From: Loigolactobacillus zhaoyuanensis | Lineage (GTDB): Bacteria; Bacillota; Bacilli; Lactobacillales; Lactobacillaceae | DNA length: 43,707 bases | Direction of reading: 5' to 3' | Assembly (NCBI RefSeq): GCF_003946385.1 | Contig: NZ_RHOE01000017.1 | Coordinates: 1-43,707, forward strand | In this document: in pieces, positions 25,607 to 34,423 of the stretch | Numbering within the stretch: position 1 is the first letter of the stretch | Layout of the letters: every line of letters starts with the position of its first letter | Translations under genes and position numbers: made by a program | The notes under the pieces: model-generated | Told to the model about the DNA's origin: nothing | What the model saw: only the letters and a program-made list of their open reading frames with translations | The model's database searches: none

Positions 25607-27289
25607 ATGATGAAGGGACAGCGCTGGCGAATTTTTGGGGTACTAACACTTATTTTACTGACAGTGGGGCTAACTGGTTGTGGTCAAACGCAAAAGCAGA
25701 CCACGACTAAAACGAATACGACTAAGTTACTGTCAGTTAAGCAGATCAAACGAAATATTGGTAGCCACCTAGTGACAACACGGGCGCAGAAACAGGAAAA
25801 CGCAAATCAGACGTATAAAACAGCATTGGCGAATACTGACTATACGTTGGCTACGCCGTACGTTAAGGTAAATCCCTATCAGACTTCTCCGCTAACCACC
25901 GCATTAGTGATTTTTCAAACTGAGCAAGCGGCTAAAATCACCTATACGGTCGTCGGCAGAACTGAAAACACTTCGATCACTAATCAAGTTAACGGTGACT
26001 ACAGCACCCAACATCAGGTGCCAGTGGTAGGCTTATACTCCGGTCAAAATACGGTTAAGTTACAAGTACAGTATCAAGATGGTACAACCACAGAGCAAAC
26101 ATTACAAGTTAAAACAACGACTGATTTACCTGAATATTTGCAAAAAACAAAAATAAAGGTCACTAAGAATAATAAACAGCAAATGGTGATCGGCGATAAT
26201 AAATTAACCTTTATGATTCGGACAACGAAACAATCGTTTGCCATCGATGCTGATGGCGCAATTCGTTGGTATTCGACTTTGTACGTTCAGCATATGTTGC
26301 AGCCGATTCACAATGGTCACTTGTTGTTATTAAGTAAAAACACACAATCAGCACTAGTTTATAATGATTTGCTGGAAACGGACTACTTAGGGCGTGTCTA
26401 TAAGGAATATAATTTCCGGGCTAAAACTAGTAATAGTGACGGTGGCGCCAGGGAAACGACCGTGCTGCATCATGATATCATCGAGCTACCCAATCATGAT
26501 CTAGTCGCAACGGTCAACGATGGCTCTGACTATGTGGAAGATACCATGGTCGTGATTTCCGCCAAGACGGGTAAAATTACTAAGGTGATCGACCTAAAAA
26601 ATTTATTACCGCAAGCAATGTATACAAAATATAAAGCCGCTAAAGACGGTTCGATCGACTGGTTCCATCAAAACGCAGTTTATTATGATAATAATGATCA
26701 GAGTTTGATGATTTCTGGCCGTAATCAGGATATGATCATGAAATTTGATCTTAAAACAGAGCAGATCAAGTGGATCTATTCTGGTAAAAAGAAGTCCACT
26801 TGGCCGCAGAAATATCAGAAATTATTATTAACGCCGACGAAGGGAACATCGATCACAGGTGGTCAACATGGCTTGAATTTGTTGAGTGATGATAATAATG
26901 ATCCGAACAGCGAAAATATTTTGCTATATGATAATAATATCAACGTGACTAACGGGGATGCCACAACTTCTGGTAAGTACTCACAAGGCGTTCAATACCA
27001 TATTGACACCAAAAAGATGACTATTGATCAGACTTGGGCTTACGGTAAATCATTGGGGAAAGCTAACTTCACGGCGATCATCGGCTACACCCAAAAAGTT
27101 AGTTCAACTAACTATTTACTAGATTTCGGCTTCCAGAATAATGGGAAAACAAGTAATATTATTGAGGTCGCTGGTCAAGAACAAGTCTTCAATGTTAAGT
27201 TAACAAATCCATCAGCTAAAGCTTACGTTTATCGAGCTTATCGATTACCAGTCTATGCTAGTGACTACCAATTTGATGTTGATCAATAA
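25607..27289 (+). CDS. Arylsulfate sulfotransferase lipoprotein (ASST)
   Basis: This surface-anchored enzyme would move sulfate from phenolic sulfate esters to other phenols. A lipoprotein signal peptide ends in LTGC with Cys25 as the lipidation site. It is followed by a Thr/Lys-rich linker, an N-terminal beta domain (about 85-170, the ASST N-domain), and a beta-propeller Arylsulfotrans domain (about 200-550). The three active-site histidine regions of AssT are visible: LHHD (288/289), DWFHQN (H354) and GGQHG (H421, the expected sulfohistidine). The 560-residue length is normal. Start ATG follows AAGGAG. No DsbL/DsbI partners are nearby and only Cys25 is conspicuous. It stands alone between two inverted palindromic repeats, and such enzymes are uncommon in lactobacilli as far as I recall. 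Confidence 0.88.
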   Translation: MMKGQRWRIFGVLTLILLTVGLTGCGQTQKQTTTKTNTTKLLSVKQIKRNIGSHLVTTRAQKQENANQTYKTALANTDYTLATPYVKVNPYQTSPLTTALVIFQTEQAAKITYTVVGRTENTSITNQVNGDYSTQHQVPVVGLYSGQNTVKLQVQYQDGTTTEQTLQVKTTTDLPEYLQKTKIKVTKNNKQQMVIGDNKLTFMIRTTKQSFAIDADGAIRWYSTLYVQHMLQPIHNGHLLLLSKNTQSALVYNDLLETDYLGRVYKEYNFRAKTSNSDGGARETTVLHHDIIELPNHDLVATVNDGSDYVEDTMVVISAKTGKITKVIDLKNLLPQAMYTKYKAAKDGSIDWFHQNAVYYDNNDQSLMISGRNQDMIMKFDLKTEQIKWIYSGKKKSTWPQKYQKLLLTPTKGTSITGGQHGLNLLSDDNNDPNSENILLYDNNINVTNGDATTSGKYSQGVQYHIDTKKMTIDQTWAYGKSLGKANFTAIIGYTQKVSSTNYLLDFGFQNNGKTSNIIEVAGQEQVFNVKLTNPSAKAYVYRAYRLPVYASDYQFDVDQ

Positions 27290-27301
27290 AACATGCTAAA
27301 C

Positions 27302-27335
27302 AAAAAAGCCTTGAATTTTTTCAAGGCTTTTTTAT
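27302..27335. terminator. Bidirectional terminator between ASST and deoC
   Basis: AAAAAAGCCTTGA (27302-27314) pairs exactly with TCAAGGCTTTTTT (27321-27333) over a short T-rich loop. It ends both convergent genes. Confidence 0.93.
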
Positions 27336-27342
27336 CTGGGAA

Positions 27343-28023
27343 TCAAGCGCGTTGTTTTAAAGCTTCAATAATTTTAATTCCAGCGCTAGTACCAATGCGT
27401 TCGGCGCCGGCGTCGATCATAGCAAGAAAATCAGTTGCGCTACGAATACCGCCAGCGGCTTTGACTTTAACGGCTGCACCAACCGTTTGTTTCATCAATT
27501 GAACATCAGCAATAGTTGCACCGCCAGTACCAAAACCGGTTGAAGTTTTAATAAAGTCAGGTTGTACCGACTTAGCAATCAAAGCTAATTGACGGATTTC
27601 GTCGTTGGTTAAGTAGCAATTTTCAAAAATCACTTTGCATGGAAGTTGATGTTGATGACAGCAGGCGACCATTTGAGTCATTTCTGATTTAATGTAGTCA
27701 TAGTTACCATTTTTAACTTCGGTCAAATTCAGCACATAATCAATTTCAGTGGCGCCATTTTTGATTGCATCTTCCGTTTCAAATATTTTAGCGGCTATCG
27801 TGGTTTGGCCTAGCGGAAAACTGATTGCGGCACCAACATGGATATCAGTACCCGCTAAATACTGGGCACAACGCTCGGTTTGACTTTGATTGATCGCCAC
27901 CATTTTGAAATGATATTGTTTGGCTTCAGCACAAAGTTTTTCCATATCAGCAGCGGAAGCATCTGCATGTAGGTTAGTGTGGTCGATCATACGGGCATAT
28001 TGATCCAGTTGTTCTGGGGACAT
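27343..28023 (-). CDS. deoC: Deoxyribose-phosphate aldolase
   Basis: This cytoplasmic class I aldolase (226 residues) splits 2-deoxyribose 5-phosphate into glyceraldehyde 3-phosphate and acetaldehyde. The Schiff-base Lys159 lies in [14 protein letters not shown] and the proton-relay Lys188 in [11 protein letters not shown]. The N-terminal [11 protein letters not shown] and the EIDYVLNL segments complete the family pattern. Start ATG follows AAAGAGG. Other nucleoside-catabolism genes (deoB, deoD, pdp) are not adjacent, so it is a single-gene unit here. Confidence 0.96.
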   Translation of the reverse strand: MSPEQLDQYARMIDHTNLHADASAADMEKLCAEAKQYHFKMVAINQSQTERCAQYLAGTDIHVGAAISFPLGQTTIAAKIFETEDAIKNGATEIDYVLNLTEVKNGNYDYIKSEMTQMVACCHQHQLPCKVIFENCYLTNDEIRQLALIAKSVQPDFIKTSTGFGTGGATIADVQLMKQTVGAAVKVKAAGGIRSATDFLAMIDAGAERIGTSAGIKIIEALKQRA

Positions 28024-28170
28024 AAGTAGACCTCTTTCTATTATGTAATTACCTTTTAAGATAAACCGTTTTCTTGATTAGGTCAAATCCATAAGTCAAC
28101 GCTGGCTCTAAATTAAGTCGCCAGTGGCTATCTAATTGGCACACGTTTAAACTATAATATTTGGCAATGA

Positions 28171-28866
28171 AAAAAGACTGCGACATAATTTTACGGATCT
28201 TTTTGAACTTTGGCTGTGCGCAGAGTTAGTTTGCTTCCATTCCGGCGCCAGTGGACGGAACGCGTGCGAATTGAACTTGACGGTCTTTACCATAGTTCAA
28301 TCGACAACGGAAAGCAAGTTCTGCTTAGCGGCTCAGTGCCAGTTTTGATACTTGTTAATTTAGTTGTTAAGAATAAGCGACAGTGGTCCACTGGCGACTC
28401 CATTTCAATTTCACCTTGGCAGTGTTAGATCACTATTTAATTAGTTAGTTTAATTATCTTAGTTAGCTCAGTTAGGTTTAATCGACAATTATTAGAGACT
28501 CGCAGTTTTAAAACAGATTATATGCGCATAAAAACACCAGTAAAACAGTTTTCGAATGTTTTACCGGTGTTTTACGTTCTAACTGCCTAACTTTACTGCT
28601 TAAACAAGCAACACTTGAATGTTCAGTTATTGCCTGCTGGAATGGATTCGCCAGTGGACCAGATGTGCCGATAGTTCTTGATGGCGACTTGGGCCATTTA
28701 GAACTATGCGTGGCTGGCGAGATCCATTTTTCCGTCCGCTTTTGGGTTTATCTGGGAAAAATTAGCTCGCCAACGCGCCCACTCGTTCCGTCCACTGGCG
28801 ATGGAATGGAAGCTAACTAACTCATACTTCAGAAAGAACCGTTTTACTTATATCACAGTCTCTTTA
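28171..28866. repeat. Large hairpin-rich palindromic element, copy 2 (inverted)
   Basis: About 700 noncoding bases forming an inverted, diverged copy of 24638-25466. Its left part (28210-28450) matches the complement of the right half of copy 1; its right part (28521-28830) matches the complement of the left half of copy 1. The outermost sequences GACTGCGACATAA (28176-28188) and TATCACAGTC near 28851-28860 pair with each other. Internal stems recur at 28271-28300, 28531-28573, 28671-28707 and 28726-28762. Several have different bases but still pair. It lies between the deoC promoter region and the end of dps, which stops six bases away. Confidence 0.85.
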
Positions 28867-28871
28867 CATTG

Positions 28872-29354
28872 CTAGTCAGCAAGTGGTGCTTTGCCAAGGT
28901 AGGCGCTGATCATCCAAATGTTTTTATCAGTTTCATCCTTGAAGCCGTTTAACATATCTTGAGTTGGGAAGTCTTTTTCTTCATCAGTGACTTCGATACC
29001 TTTTTGATATTGATCACGTAGATACTTAAATTGATTGACCAAGCGTTGCATAAATTCAGGTAAGGTCAATTGATCGAATTCTACTTTGTCATCAGGTAAG
29101 CCAGTATTTGCAATGAATTCGTGGGTTGTCGCTAACGGGCTGCCGTTTAAAGCAATTAGCCGTTCAGCGATTTGATCAAGCTGTTCGCTAAGTTGGTCGC
29201 CGTATTCATCCATTAATGGATGGAGACGGAAGAAATTTTCGCCGCGCATGTACCAGTGAGTCTGTTGAACATTAACCTTTAATTGGCTGATATCTGCAAT
29301 CAGCTGGTTAAGTTGTGCCTTAGACTTTGGAAAATCATAATTATAAGTTGTCAT
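28872..29354 (-). CDS. dps: Dps-family ferritin-like DNA protection protein
   Basis: This 160-residue four-helix protein assembles into a hollow dodecamer that oxidises and stores iron and limits peroxide damage. The ferroxidase ligands at the subunit interface are in place: H33 (QTHWYMRG), H45 and D49 (LHPLMDE), and D60 and E64 (QLDQIAERL). It is the normal length, without an extended lysine-rich N-terminal tail, so direct DNA binding is doubtful. Start ATG follows AAGGGG. It has its own likely promoter and lies downstream of the oxidoreductase gene on the same strand. Confidence 0.93.
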   Translation of the reverse strand: MTTYNYDFPKSKAQLNQLIADISQLKVNVQQTHWYMRGENFFRLHPLMDEYGDQLSEQLDQIAERLIALNGSPLATTHEFIANTGLPDDKVEFDQLTLPEFMQRLVNQFKYLRDQYQKGIEVTDEEKDFPTQDMLNGFKDETDKNIWMISAYLGKAPLAD

Positions 29355-29390
29355 GATGAACCCCTTTTCTTAATTATTGATTACAAGACA

Positions 29391-29419
29391 ACCATAGCAG
29401 TTTTGGTAGCGCTTTTCAA
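29391..29419 (-). promoter_or_regulatory. Possible dps promoter
   Basis: On the minus strand TTGAAA (29414-29419) and TATGGT (29391-29396) are 17 bases apart, 37 bases before the start codon. The spacer contains AGCGCT, but it does not fit a cre site well because of one extra base. Confidence 0.35.
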
Positions 29420-29437
29420 TTGATACACTAGCGCTAT

Positions 29438-30421
29438 TTATGAAGCAGTAGGGCCAGCTGTCCAGCGCCGATAAATATTTTCAATGATTTCGATGGTGTG
29501 ACAGGTCAACTCGGGGGTCATAATGGGGCTGGTGAGTTGGTGCTGCCGCCAGAGTTGATTAAAGTGTTGAATTTCAAAGACAAATTCACTATCTTGTGTG
29601 ACTCGTAGTGGGGTAGCTTTGCCATCATAGGTGTATAGGGTTGCTTCGGCTGATTTCCAATAATTAGGGATCACAATTTTACCGCGGTCACCGTAAATGA
29701 TCATTCGACTGTTAAGTGGTAATTTTGCGGAAATAAATAAATTAACGAGGACATTCTGTTCAGTCTTTAAAACTACATTGCTTTGCCAATCGGCAGCCGG
29801 CGCTTGTCGTTGACATTCGCCACTATAGCTGGTGAATTGTTGGTTTAGAAGGTACTGAATATAATCTAGTGGATAAGCGGCACTGCCACGAAAGGCGCCA
29901 CCACCAGCGGCAATATCTTGAAACCAACTAATATCAGTGCCGCCAGGGTGATAGCTTTGTGCATCGATCCAACTGACTTGGCCGATAGTGCCGGCAGTCA
30001 ATATTTGTTTGATTTTTCGAGTCAATGGCAAAAAGACGGCCTTTTGTGCGGCCATTAAAGTCACGTGTTGTTGTTGCGCTAATGTAAATAACGCTTCCGC
30101 TTGAGCGCGGGTCAAGGTAAATGGTTTCTCTAACAAAACACTTTTGCCATGATTTAAAGCTAGCTTTGCGCCGGCGTAGTGGCCGCCATTATATAGTGGA
30201 ATATAGATCACATCTAGTGTAGGATCATTGACTAGTTCGGTGTAACTGCCATAAGCATGGGGAATGTTGTTAACTTGGGCAAATTGCTGTGCACGCGTTA
30301 GTTGGCTGGCGCCGATCGCCAATGCTTGGGCACCGCCAGCTGCACGTAAGCCAGCTAAAAAACGGGGCGCAATTTGTGCTGCACCCATAATACCGTAATT
30401 AATTATTTGTTGTTGTGTCAT
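29438..30421 (-). CDS. Gfo/Idh/MocA-family oxidoreductase
   Basis: This NAD(P)-dependent sugar or polyol dehydrogenase has about 327 residues. An N-terminal Rossmann fold (NYGIMGAAQIAPRF, VIYIPLYNGGHYAGA) is followed by the family signature LLEKPFTLT and the C-terminal alpha/beta substrate domain. Its substrate is not known, and the neighbours (dps, an LCP gene) give no hint. An ATG at 30439 opens the frame but lies on the sequence GGAGG, the ribosome binding site for ATG 30421, so the latter is chosen. Confidence 0.88.
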   Translation of the reverse strand: MTQQQIINYGIMGAAQIAPRFLAGLRAAGGAQALAIGASQLTRAQQFAQVNNIPHAYGSYTELVNDPTLDVIYIPLYNGGHYAGAKLALNHGKSVLLEKPFTLTRAQAEALFTLAQQQHVTLMAAQKAVFLPLTRKIKQILTAGTIGQVSWIDAQSYHPGGTDISWFQDIAAGGGAFRGSAAYPLDYIQYLLNQQFTSYSGECQRQAPAADWQSNVVLKTEQNVLVNLFISAKLPLNSRMIIYGDRGKIVIPNYWKSAEATLYTYDGKATPLRVTQDSEFVFEIQHFNQLWRQHQLTSPIMTPELTCHTIEIIENIYRRWTAGPTAS

Positions 30422-30503
30422 CTGAATAAACCTCCGCATTGGTCTTACCGTAACAGCTTAGAAAAAGGTTGTAAAGAATGAGTTTTGCCGATAACCACAT
30501 AAA

Positions 30504-30538
30504 AAAACGCCACTAAATTGTAAATTAGTTGGCGTTTT
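30504..30538. terminator. Terminator after the LCP gene
   Basis: AAAACGCCACTAA and TTAGTTGGCGTTTT form a stem with one bulged base. A- and T-runs on the two sides would allow termination on the minus strand after the LCP gene. Confidence 0.8.
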
Positions 30539-30554
30539 CTGTATAGGTAATTTT

Positions 30555-31712
30555 TTAAAATTGGCCATTAGGTGTAGCCGGACCGTTATAGGATTGCGTT
30601 CCAGTTGTATCGCCAGTCCCAGTGTAACTATCACTGCTACTCTCGCTGTTGTAGGTACTACCATCACTATAGGTGCCAGTGCCATAATTAACGGTGCTGT
30701 CAGTACCATAGATCGTATACGTGGTACTAGTAATTCCATCAAAATAAGGGTTGGCTGTGTTCAGTTCAGTTTCCTTATTGCTGACGGTTTCAGCATTCAA
30801 ATTCAATTGCTTACGTAATTTTTTTGAAACTCGATTTAATTCCTTAGTCGATGCAATTTGGTAAGAACTACCGTTGATGTCGGCATCTTGCCCTTGTAAT
30901 TGATCGGAATCCATCGTTGTTGCAGCCGCACGATAATTAGTGGCCAAACCTTTCATGTCAGAAAAACTGAGATCGGTTTGCAGATTATTCTGTACAACGC
31001 TTAAAATTTTCTGGTAGTTAGCAACACCATTTAATGATAGCAGCTTTTTGGTCACAGCCTTGATCACTTGTTGTTGCCGTAATTGTCGACCGTAATCACC
31101 CTTGGGATCGTCATAACGCATCCGGGCAAACGATAAGGCTTGCTTACCATTTACGTGCTGGGAGCCTTTTTTAATGGTGACGTTGTTGAAACTGAAATCT
31201 AAGTCACTGGTGACGGTGATACCGCCTACTGCATCAACAATTTTAGATAAACCGCCCATATTTAAGGTTAAATAATAATTGATCGGGACATTTAGTAAAT
31301 TGCTGACAGTTTTTTTAGCGGTTTTGGCACCACCAATTTCATAAGCAGAATTGATTTTTTGAATACTAGTTTCGCTGCTAGCGGTCATTTCTGCCATTGT
31401 GTCACGGGGGATACTGACGAAAGTTGTTTTTTTAGTACTAGGATTAATGGTGGCAAGGATCATCGTATCAGAGCGACCTTTATCAGTACGACCATCAGCG
31501 CCGGTATCAATGCCTAATAAGAGAATCGATAATGGCTTTTTTTGTTTGACCACAGCAGATGCGTTACTGTCGCTGGCTTTGTAGATTTTACTAGCAGTTT
31601 GTTTGGTTTGATAGTAGGCATAGGCTACGAAGCCACCGCCGATCAGTAGGATCGCCGCAATGACCGCCGCTAAGATTTTGGGCCATCGTTTGGATTTCTT
31701 TTTATGCAACAT
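30555..31712 (-). CDS. LytR-CpsA-Psr (LCP) family cell-wall ligase
   Basis: This membrane-anchored extracellular enzyme (385 residues) of the LCP family attaches teichoic acids or polysaccharides to peptidoglycan. A lysine-rich cytoplasmic start and one membrane helix (about 12-32) precede the LCP domain with LLLGIDTGADGRTDKGRSDT, VSIPRDT, KINSAYEIGG and LSFARMRYDDPKGDYGRQLRQQ. The arginines and aspartates of the pyrophosphate pocket are in these blocks. The last about 60 residues are Ser/Thr/Gly/Tyr-rich and look disordered. Start ATG follows AAGGGA. It appears to be transcribed alone. Confidence 0.93.
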   Translation of the reverse strand: MLHKKKSKRWPKILAAVIAAILLIGGGFVAYAYYQTKQTASKIYKASDSNASAVVKQKKPLSILLLGIDTGADGRTDKGRSDTMILATINPSTKKTTFVSIPRDTMAEMTASSETSIQKINSAYEIGGAKTAKKTVSNLLNVPINYYLTLNMGGLSKIVDAVGGITVTSDLDFSFNNVTIKKGSQHVNGKQALSFARMRYDDPKGDYGRQLRQQQVIKAVTKKLLSLNGVANYQKILSVVQNNLQTDLSFSDMKGLATNYRAAATTMDSDQLQGQDADINGSSYQIASTKELNRVSKKLRKQLNLNAETVSNKETELNTANPYFDGITSTTYTIYGTDSTVNYGTGTYSDGSTYNSESSSDSYTGTGDTTGTQSYNGPATPNGQF

Positions 31713-31912
31713 AGGCTAGTTCCCTTCGTTTACTAAGGCGGCAGGAGAAAAAGCAGGTGATTGTAGTCGCGTGATAAATCTCCAGTTGGCCGCTTGGCTT
31801 TTTTTGCTCAATTTCTTTACAATTATATCAGAGTTGACTTAAATCAAGCTTAAATATTTCAATAAGATTACTTTAAGCTGAAATGTGTACGATAGTTGAG
31901 CCATATTAATGT

Positions 31913-31940
31913 AAAAAAAGTACCGCTTGGTTAGCGATAC
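31913..31940 (-). terminator. Terminator of the CNNM/HlyC gene
   Basis: Read on the minus strand, GTATCGCT and AGCGGTAC pair over a 5-base loop and are followed by seven T. It begins 22 bases after the stop codon. Confidence 0.8.
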
Positions 31941-31961
31941 AGCAAACAGTAAGCTTTGAAT

Positions 31962-33317
31962 CTAGGATTTAGTCGTTGATTCAGCCGTTGTTAGATCAAC
32001 GGTACGGGTAACTTTAAACCAACTAACATAGGCGTTATCAATTTCACCAACGGTAAATGTAAAATCATCAACAATAAAAGTATCCTCTGGTTGGACTGCC
32101 GGATTGTCTTTCATAATATAACCGGTTAAAGTCACCACGTCCGAATCGTCAAATTCACGAATTTTAACGTTAAAATAGCGTTCAAAATCATAAAGGGTGA
32201 TTTTACCGTTGACCTGGTAACTACCGTCTTTTTGTTTTTCAACATATTCTTCAGATGGAATTTCGTTTTCATCCTTGACGGTACCAAATAATTCTTCATA
32301 GATATCTTTATCAGTGACGATGCCACTGGTACCGCCATATTCGTCGACGACTACCACGATGGGGGTTCGTTTCTGCACCATTTGCGCTAAAACATTCTGT
32401 AGCGAAGCTGTTTCTGGCACAGTAATGATATTACGCAATAATTTACTGACCCGGGTCTGATCACTGAGTTCAGCTTGTTTAATTAGATCATAATTGTACA
32501 CGTAGCCGATGATTTTATCTTTATCATTATCTTCAACGACGGGGAAACGGCTAAAACCGTTAGCGATATACATTTTAATCGTTTTGGCAACCGTTGTAGT
32601 GACATCAACCACCATTAACGATGTTCGATCGACCATAATATCTTTAGCGATTTTATCGTTCATGGCAAAGGCGCGCTCCATGTAGATATAATCGTTCCGC
32701 TCTAGCTGACCGCCACTGACCGCATTACGGGATAAGGTCAAAATTTCAGCCTGCGAGAAGTTTTCGTTTTCTTCATCGGCTGGTTTTAAACCGATCAACC
32801 GGACAACGCCGCTAGCTGAAATATTTAGCAACCAAACGAAGGGATAGAAGATCAAATGAAAATAGCGCAGTGGTGTCGTAATGAACATCATAGTTGGCAA
32901 GGGCATGTCGATACTGATATTTTTCGGCACGATCTCGGTGAAGACAACTTCTAAGTAAGTTAGTACGATCACCCCAAGAATCGCACCTACCGCGTGTAAG
33001 GCGGCTGAGCCCATTAGGTGATCTAGATTGAATAAGTCGATCAAAATAGTTTCCACAGTTGATTCACCGATCCAACCTAAAATAATTCCGGCAACACTGA
33101 CGCCGACTTGGGTGGTCGATAAATATTCATTTAGGTTATGTACCATGTTCAGTGCGGTGCTGACCTTTTTCGAGTGACCACCACGTTTTTCTAGTTCTTC
33201 TTCAAGTGCGCTTGGCCGAGTTTGCACTAAAGCAAACTCTGATGCCACAAAAAACGCCGCAAATAAAAAGGTGATCAACATGACGACCGTATTTACAGCG
33301 ATTTGACTACCAGTCAC
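31962..33317 (-). CDS. CNNM/HlyC-family membrane protein (DUF21, CBS pair, CorC domain)
   Basis: This is a 451-residue membrane protein of the CNNM/CorC (HlyC/YhdP) family linked to Mg2+ or other divalent-ion transport. Domains in order: four hydrophobic segments of DUF21 (about 5-165), a CBS pair (about 210-330, with IMVDRTSLMVVD and NGFSRFPVVEDNDKDKIIGYVYN; VVVVDEYGGTSGIVTDKDI), and a C-terminal CorC_HlyC domain (350-435, with GKITLYDFERYF and VVTLTGYIM). The 'hemolysin' name in databases is historical. The ATG at 33323 directly abuts GAGGA, so the GTG at 33317 is the better-spaced start; the difference is two residues. Confidence 0.92.
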   Translation of the reverse strand: MTGSQIAVNTVVMLITFLFAAFFVASEFALVQTRPSALEEELEKRGGHSKKVSTALNMVHNLNEYLSTTQVGVSVAGIILGWIGESTVETILIDLFNLDHLMGSAALHAVGAILGVIVLTYLEVVFTEIVPKNISIDMPLPTMMFITTPLRYFHLIFYPFVWLLNISASGVVRLIGLKPADEENENFSQAEILTLSRNAVSGGQLERNDYIYMERAFAMNDKIAKDIMVDRTSLMVVDVTTTVAKTIKMYIANGFSRFPVVEDNDKDKIIGYVYNYDLIKQAELSDQTRVSKLLRNIITVPETASLQNVLAQMVQKRTPIVVVVDEYGGTSGIVTDKDIYEELFGTVKDENEIPSEEYVEKQKDGSYQVNGKITLYDFERYFNVKIREFDDSDVVTLTGYIMKDNPAVQPEDTFIVDDFTFTVGEIDNAYVSWFKVTRTVDLTTAESTTKS

Positions 33318-33323
33318 AATCAT

Positions 33324-33660
33324 TCCTCATTTCAATCAATTTAGTTATATTCTAACATGTTTAGCTGATGAATTAATCACTTGCCGTAAATTAGTTAGGT
33401 AAATGATACTACCATTACTGTAATTAGGGTACTTATTATCGCACTAATCAATATAAAGTACAGTGATTTTTGCGGTTTTACATCCTATTTAAGGTACACT
33501 GATTAAACAAATATTAAATCGGTCGCAGGTCGGTAGTTAGTTACACAAAATCTGGTAAAGTTAACTTAGCGAATGGTGCTAAATTTTTACACAAAATTAT
33601 CTGTCTAATTATTTACTGAATTCAAAGTATTATGCTTGATTATAAGAGGAGAAATGAAAC
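33324..33660. other. AT-rich divergent intergenic region
   Basis: This 337-base gap holds the promoters of the CNNM/HlyC gene (minus) and cvpA (plus). AGTACAGTGATT near 33456 and GGTACACTGATT near 33494 are similar direct repeats. No RNA gene, protein frame or clear operator was found. Confidence 0.5.
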
Positions 33661-34230
33661 ATGATCGTTACAATTATTATTGCGCTGATTTTAATTATAG
33701 CTGTTTACCGCGGAATGAAGCGTGGCTTGATCGTTCAGCTACTATATACACTTGGTTACATCGGCGTTTATATATTTGCACGGTTGACAGCGCCCAATGT
33801 TAGTACTTGGCTAGCAACTTGGTCGGGTAGTGCGGCCGCTAGCTTAGGTGTGACCAATACGATCGCTTTTTTGATGATGATCGCACTTGGCTGGCTTATC
33901 GTTCGCATGTTAGCGCGATGGTCGCGGGTGATCACTTGGCTACCGGTGATCAAACAAGTCAACAGTGTTGCCGGGGCAATAGTGGCGTTTGTGCTTAACT
34001 ATATCGGACTGTTCATCGTTTTGACCGTATTGAATTTTATCCCTGACACGGCGATTCAAAATCAGATTTCACAGTCCGGCGCGGCACAAGTTATTATCAC
34101 TAAAACGCCGGTGCTCACTGGTCAGTTATTGCAAAAGTATCTATTTAATGATTCAACAACTACCGATGATAGTGGTACAGCAACAGACCAAAGCGATGAG
34201 GTTACAACAACAGATGCAAACGCCATTTAA
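33661..34230 (+). CDS. CvpA-family membrane protein
   Basis: This is a 189-residue protein with four hydrophobic segments covering the first about 140 residues and a hydrophilic Thr/Asp-rich tail. The N-terminal IIALILIIAVYRGMKRGLIVQLLYTLGY fits the CvpA pattern (helix, then R-G-x-x-R/K-G), as does the later VNSVAGAIVAFV. CvpA was named for colicin V production in E. coli. In Firmicutes it is a widespread envelope protein of unclear function. Start ATG follows AGAGGAG. It is a single-gene unit ended by a strong terminator. Confidence 0.88.
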   Translation: MIVTIIIALILIIAVYRGMKRGLIVQLLYTLGYIGVYIFARLTAPNVSTWLATWSGSAAASLGVTNTIAFLMMIALGWLIVRMLARWSRVITWLPVIKQVNSVAGAIVAFVLNYIGLFIVLTVLNFIPDTAIQNQISQSGAAQVIITKTPVLTGQLLQKYLFNDSTTTDDSGTATDQSDEVTTTDANAI

Positions 34231-34231
34231 A

Positions 34232-34274
34232 AAAAGGATTCGTCAGCTTGCTTTAAGCCGACGAGTCCTTTTAA
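34232..34274 (+). terminator. Terminator after cvpA-like gene
   Basis: AAAAGGATTCGTC (34232-34244) pairs with GACGAGTCCTTTT (34260-34272), one G-T pair included. The inner GGCTTA-like bases extend the stem. Confidence 0.88.
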
Positions 34275-34423
34275 TTAGCTAACATAGATAAGGCTGTTTT
34301 ATCGGTAGTTTTCTGAAAATAGGCAACTTACACTTACGAAGACCAACTTTTCCTGCTAGAATGATCTCTTGTATCCAGAAATTATTTTTGGTTTATGGTA
34401 TTGGGAAAGAGGAACTTTTTCAC

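Noticed and set aside
28210-28428. Open frame of 72 codons inside palindromic copy 2
   Set aside because: It overlaps the repeat's hairpins, its composition is not protein-like, and the matching part of copy 1 does not keep it open.
24638-28866. CRISPR array or tandem repeat region
   Set aside because: The repeats are inverted, long and unevenly spaced, with no regular repeat-spacer pattern and no cas genes.
29410-29425. cre site before dps
   Set aside because: TTGAAAAGCGCTACCA looks similar but needs a one-base deletion to fit the consensus.
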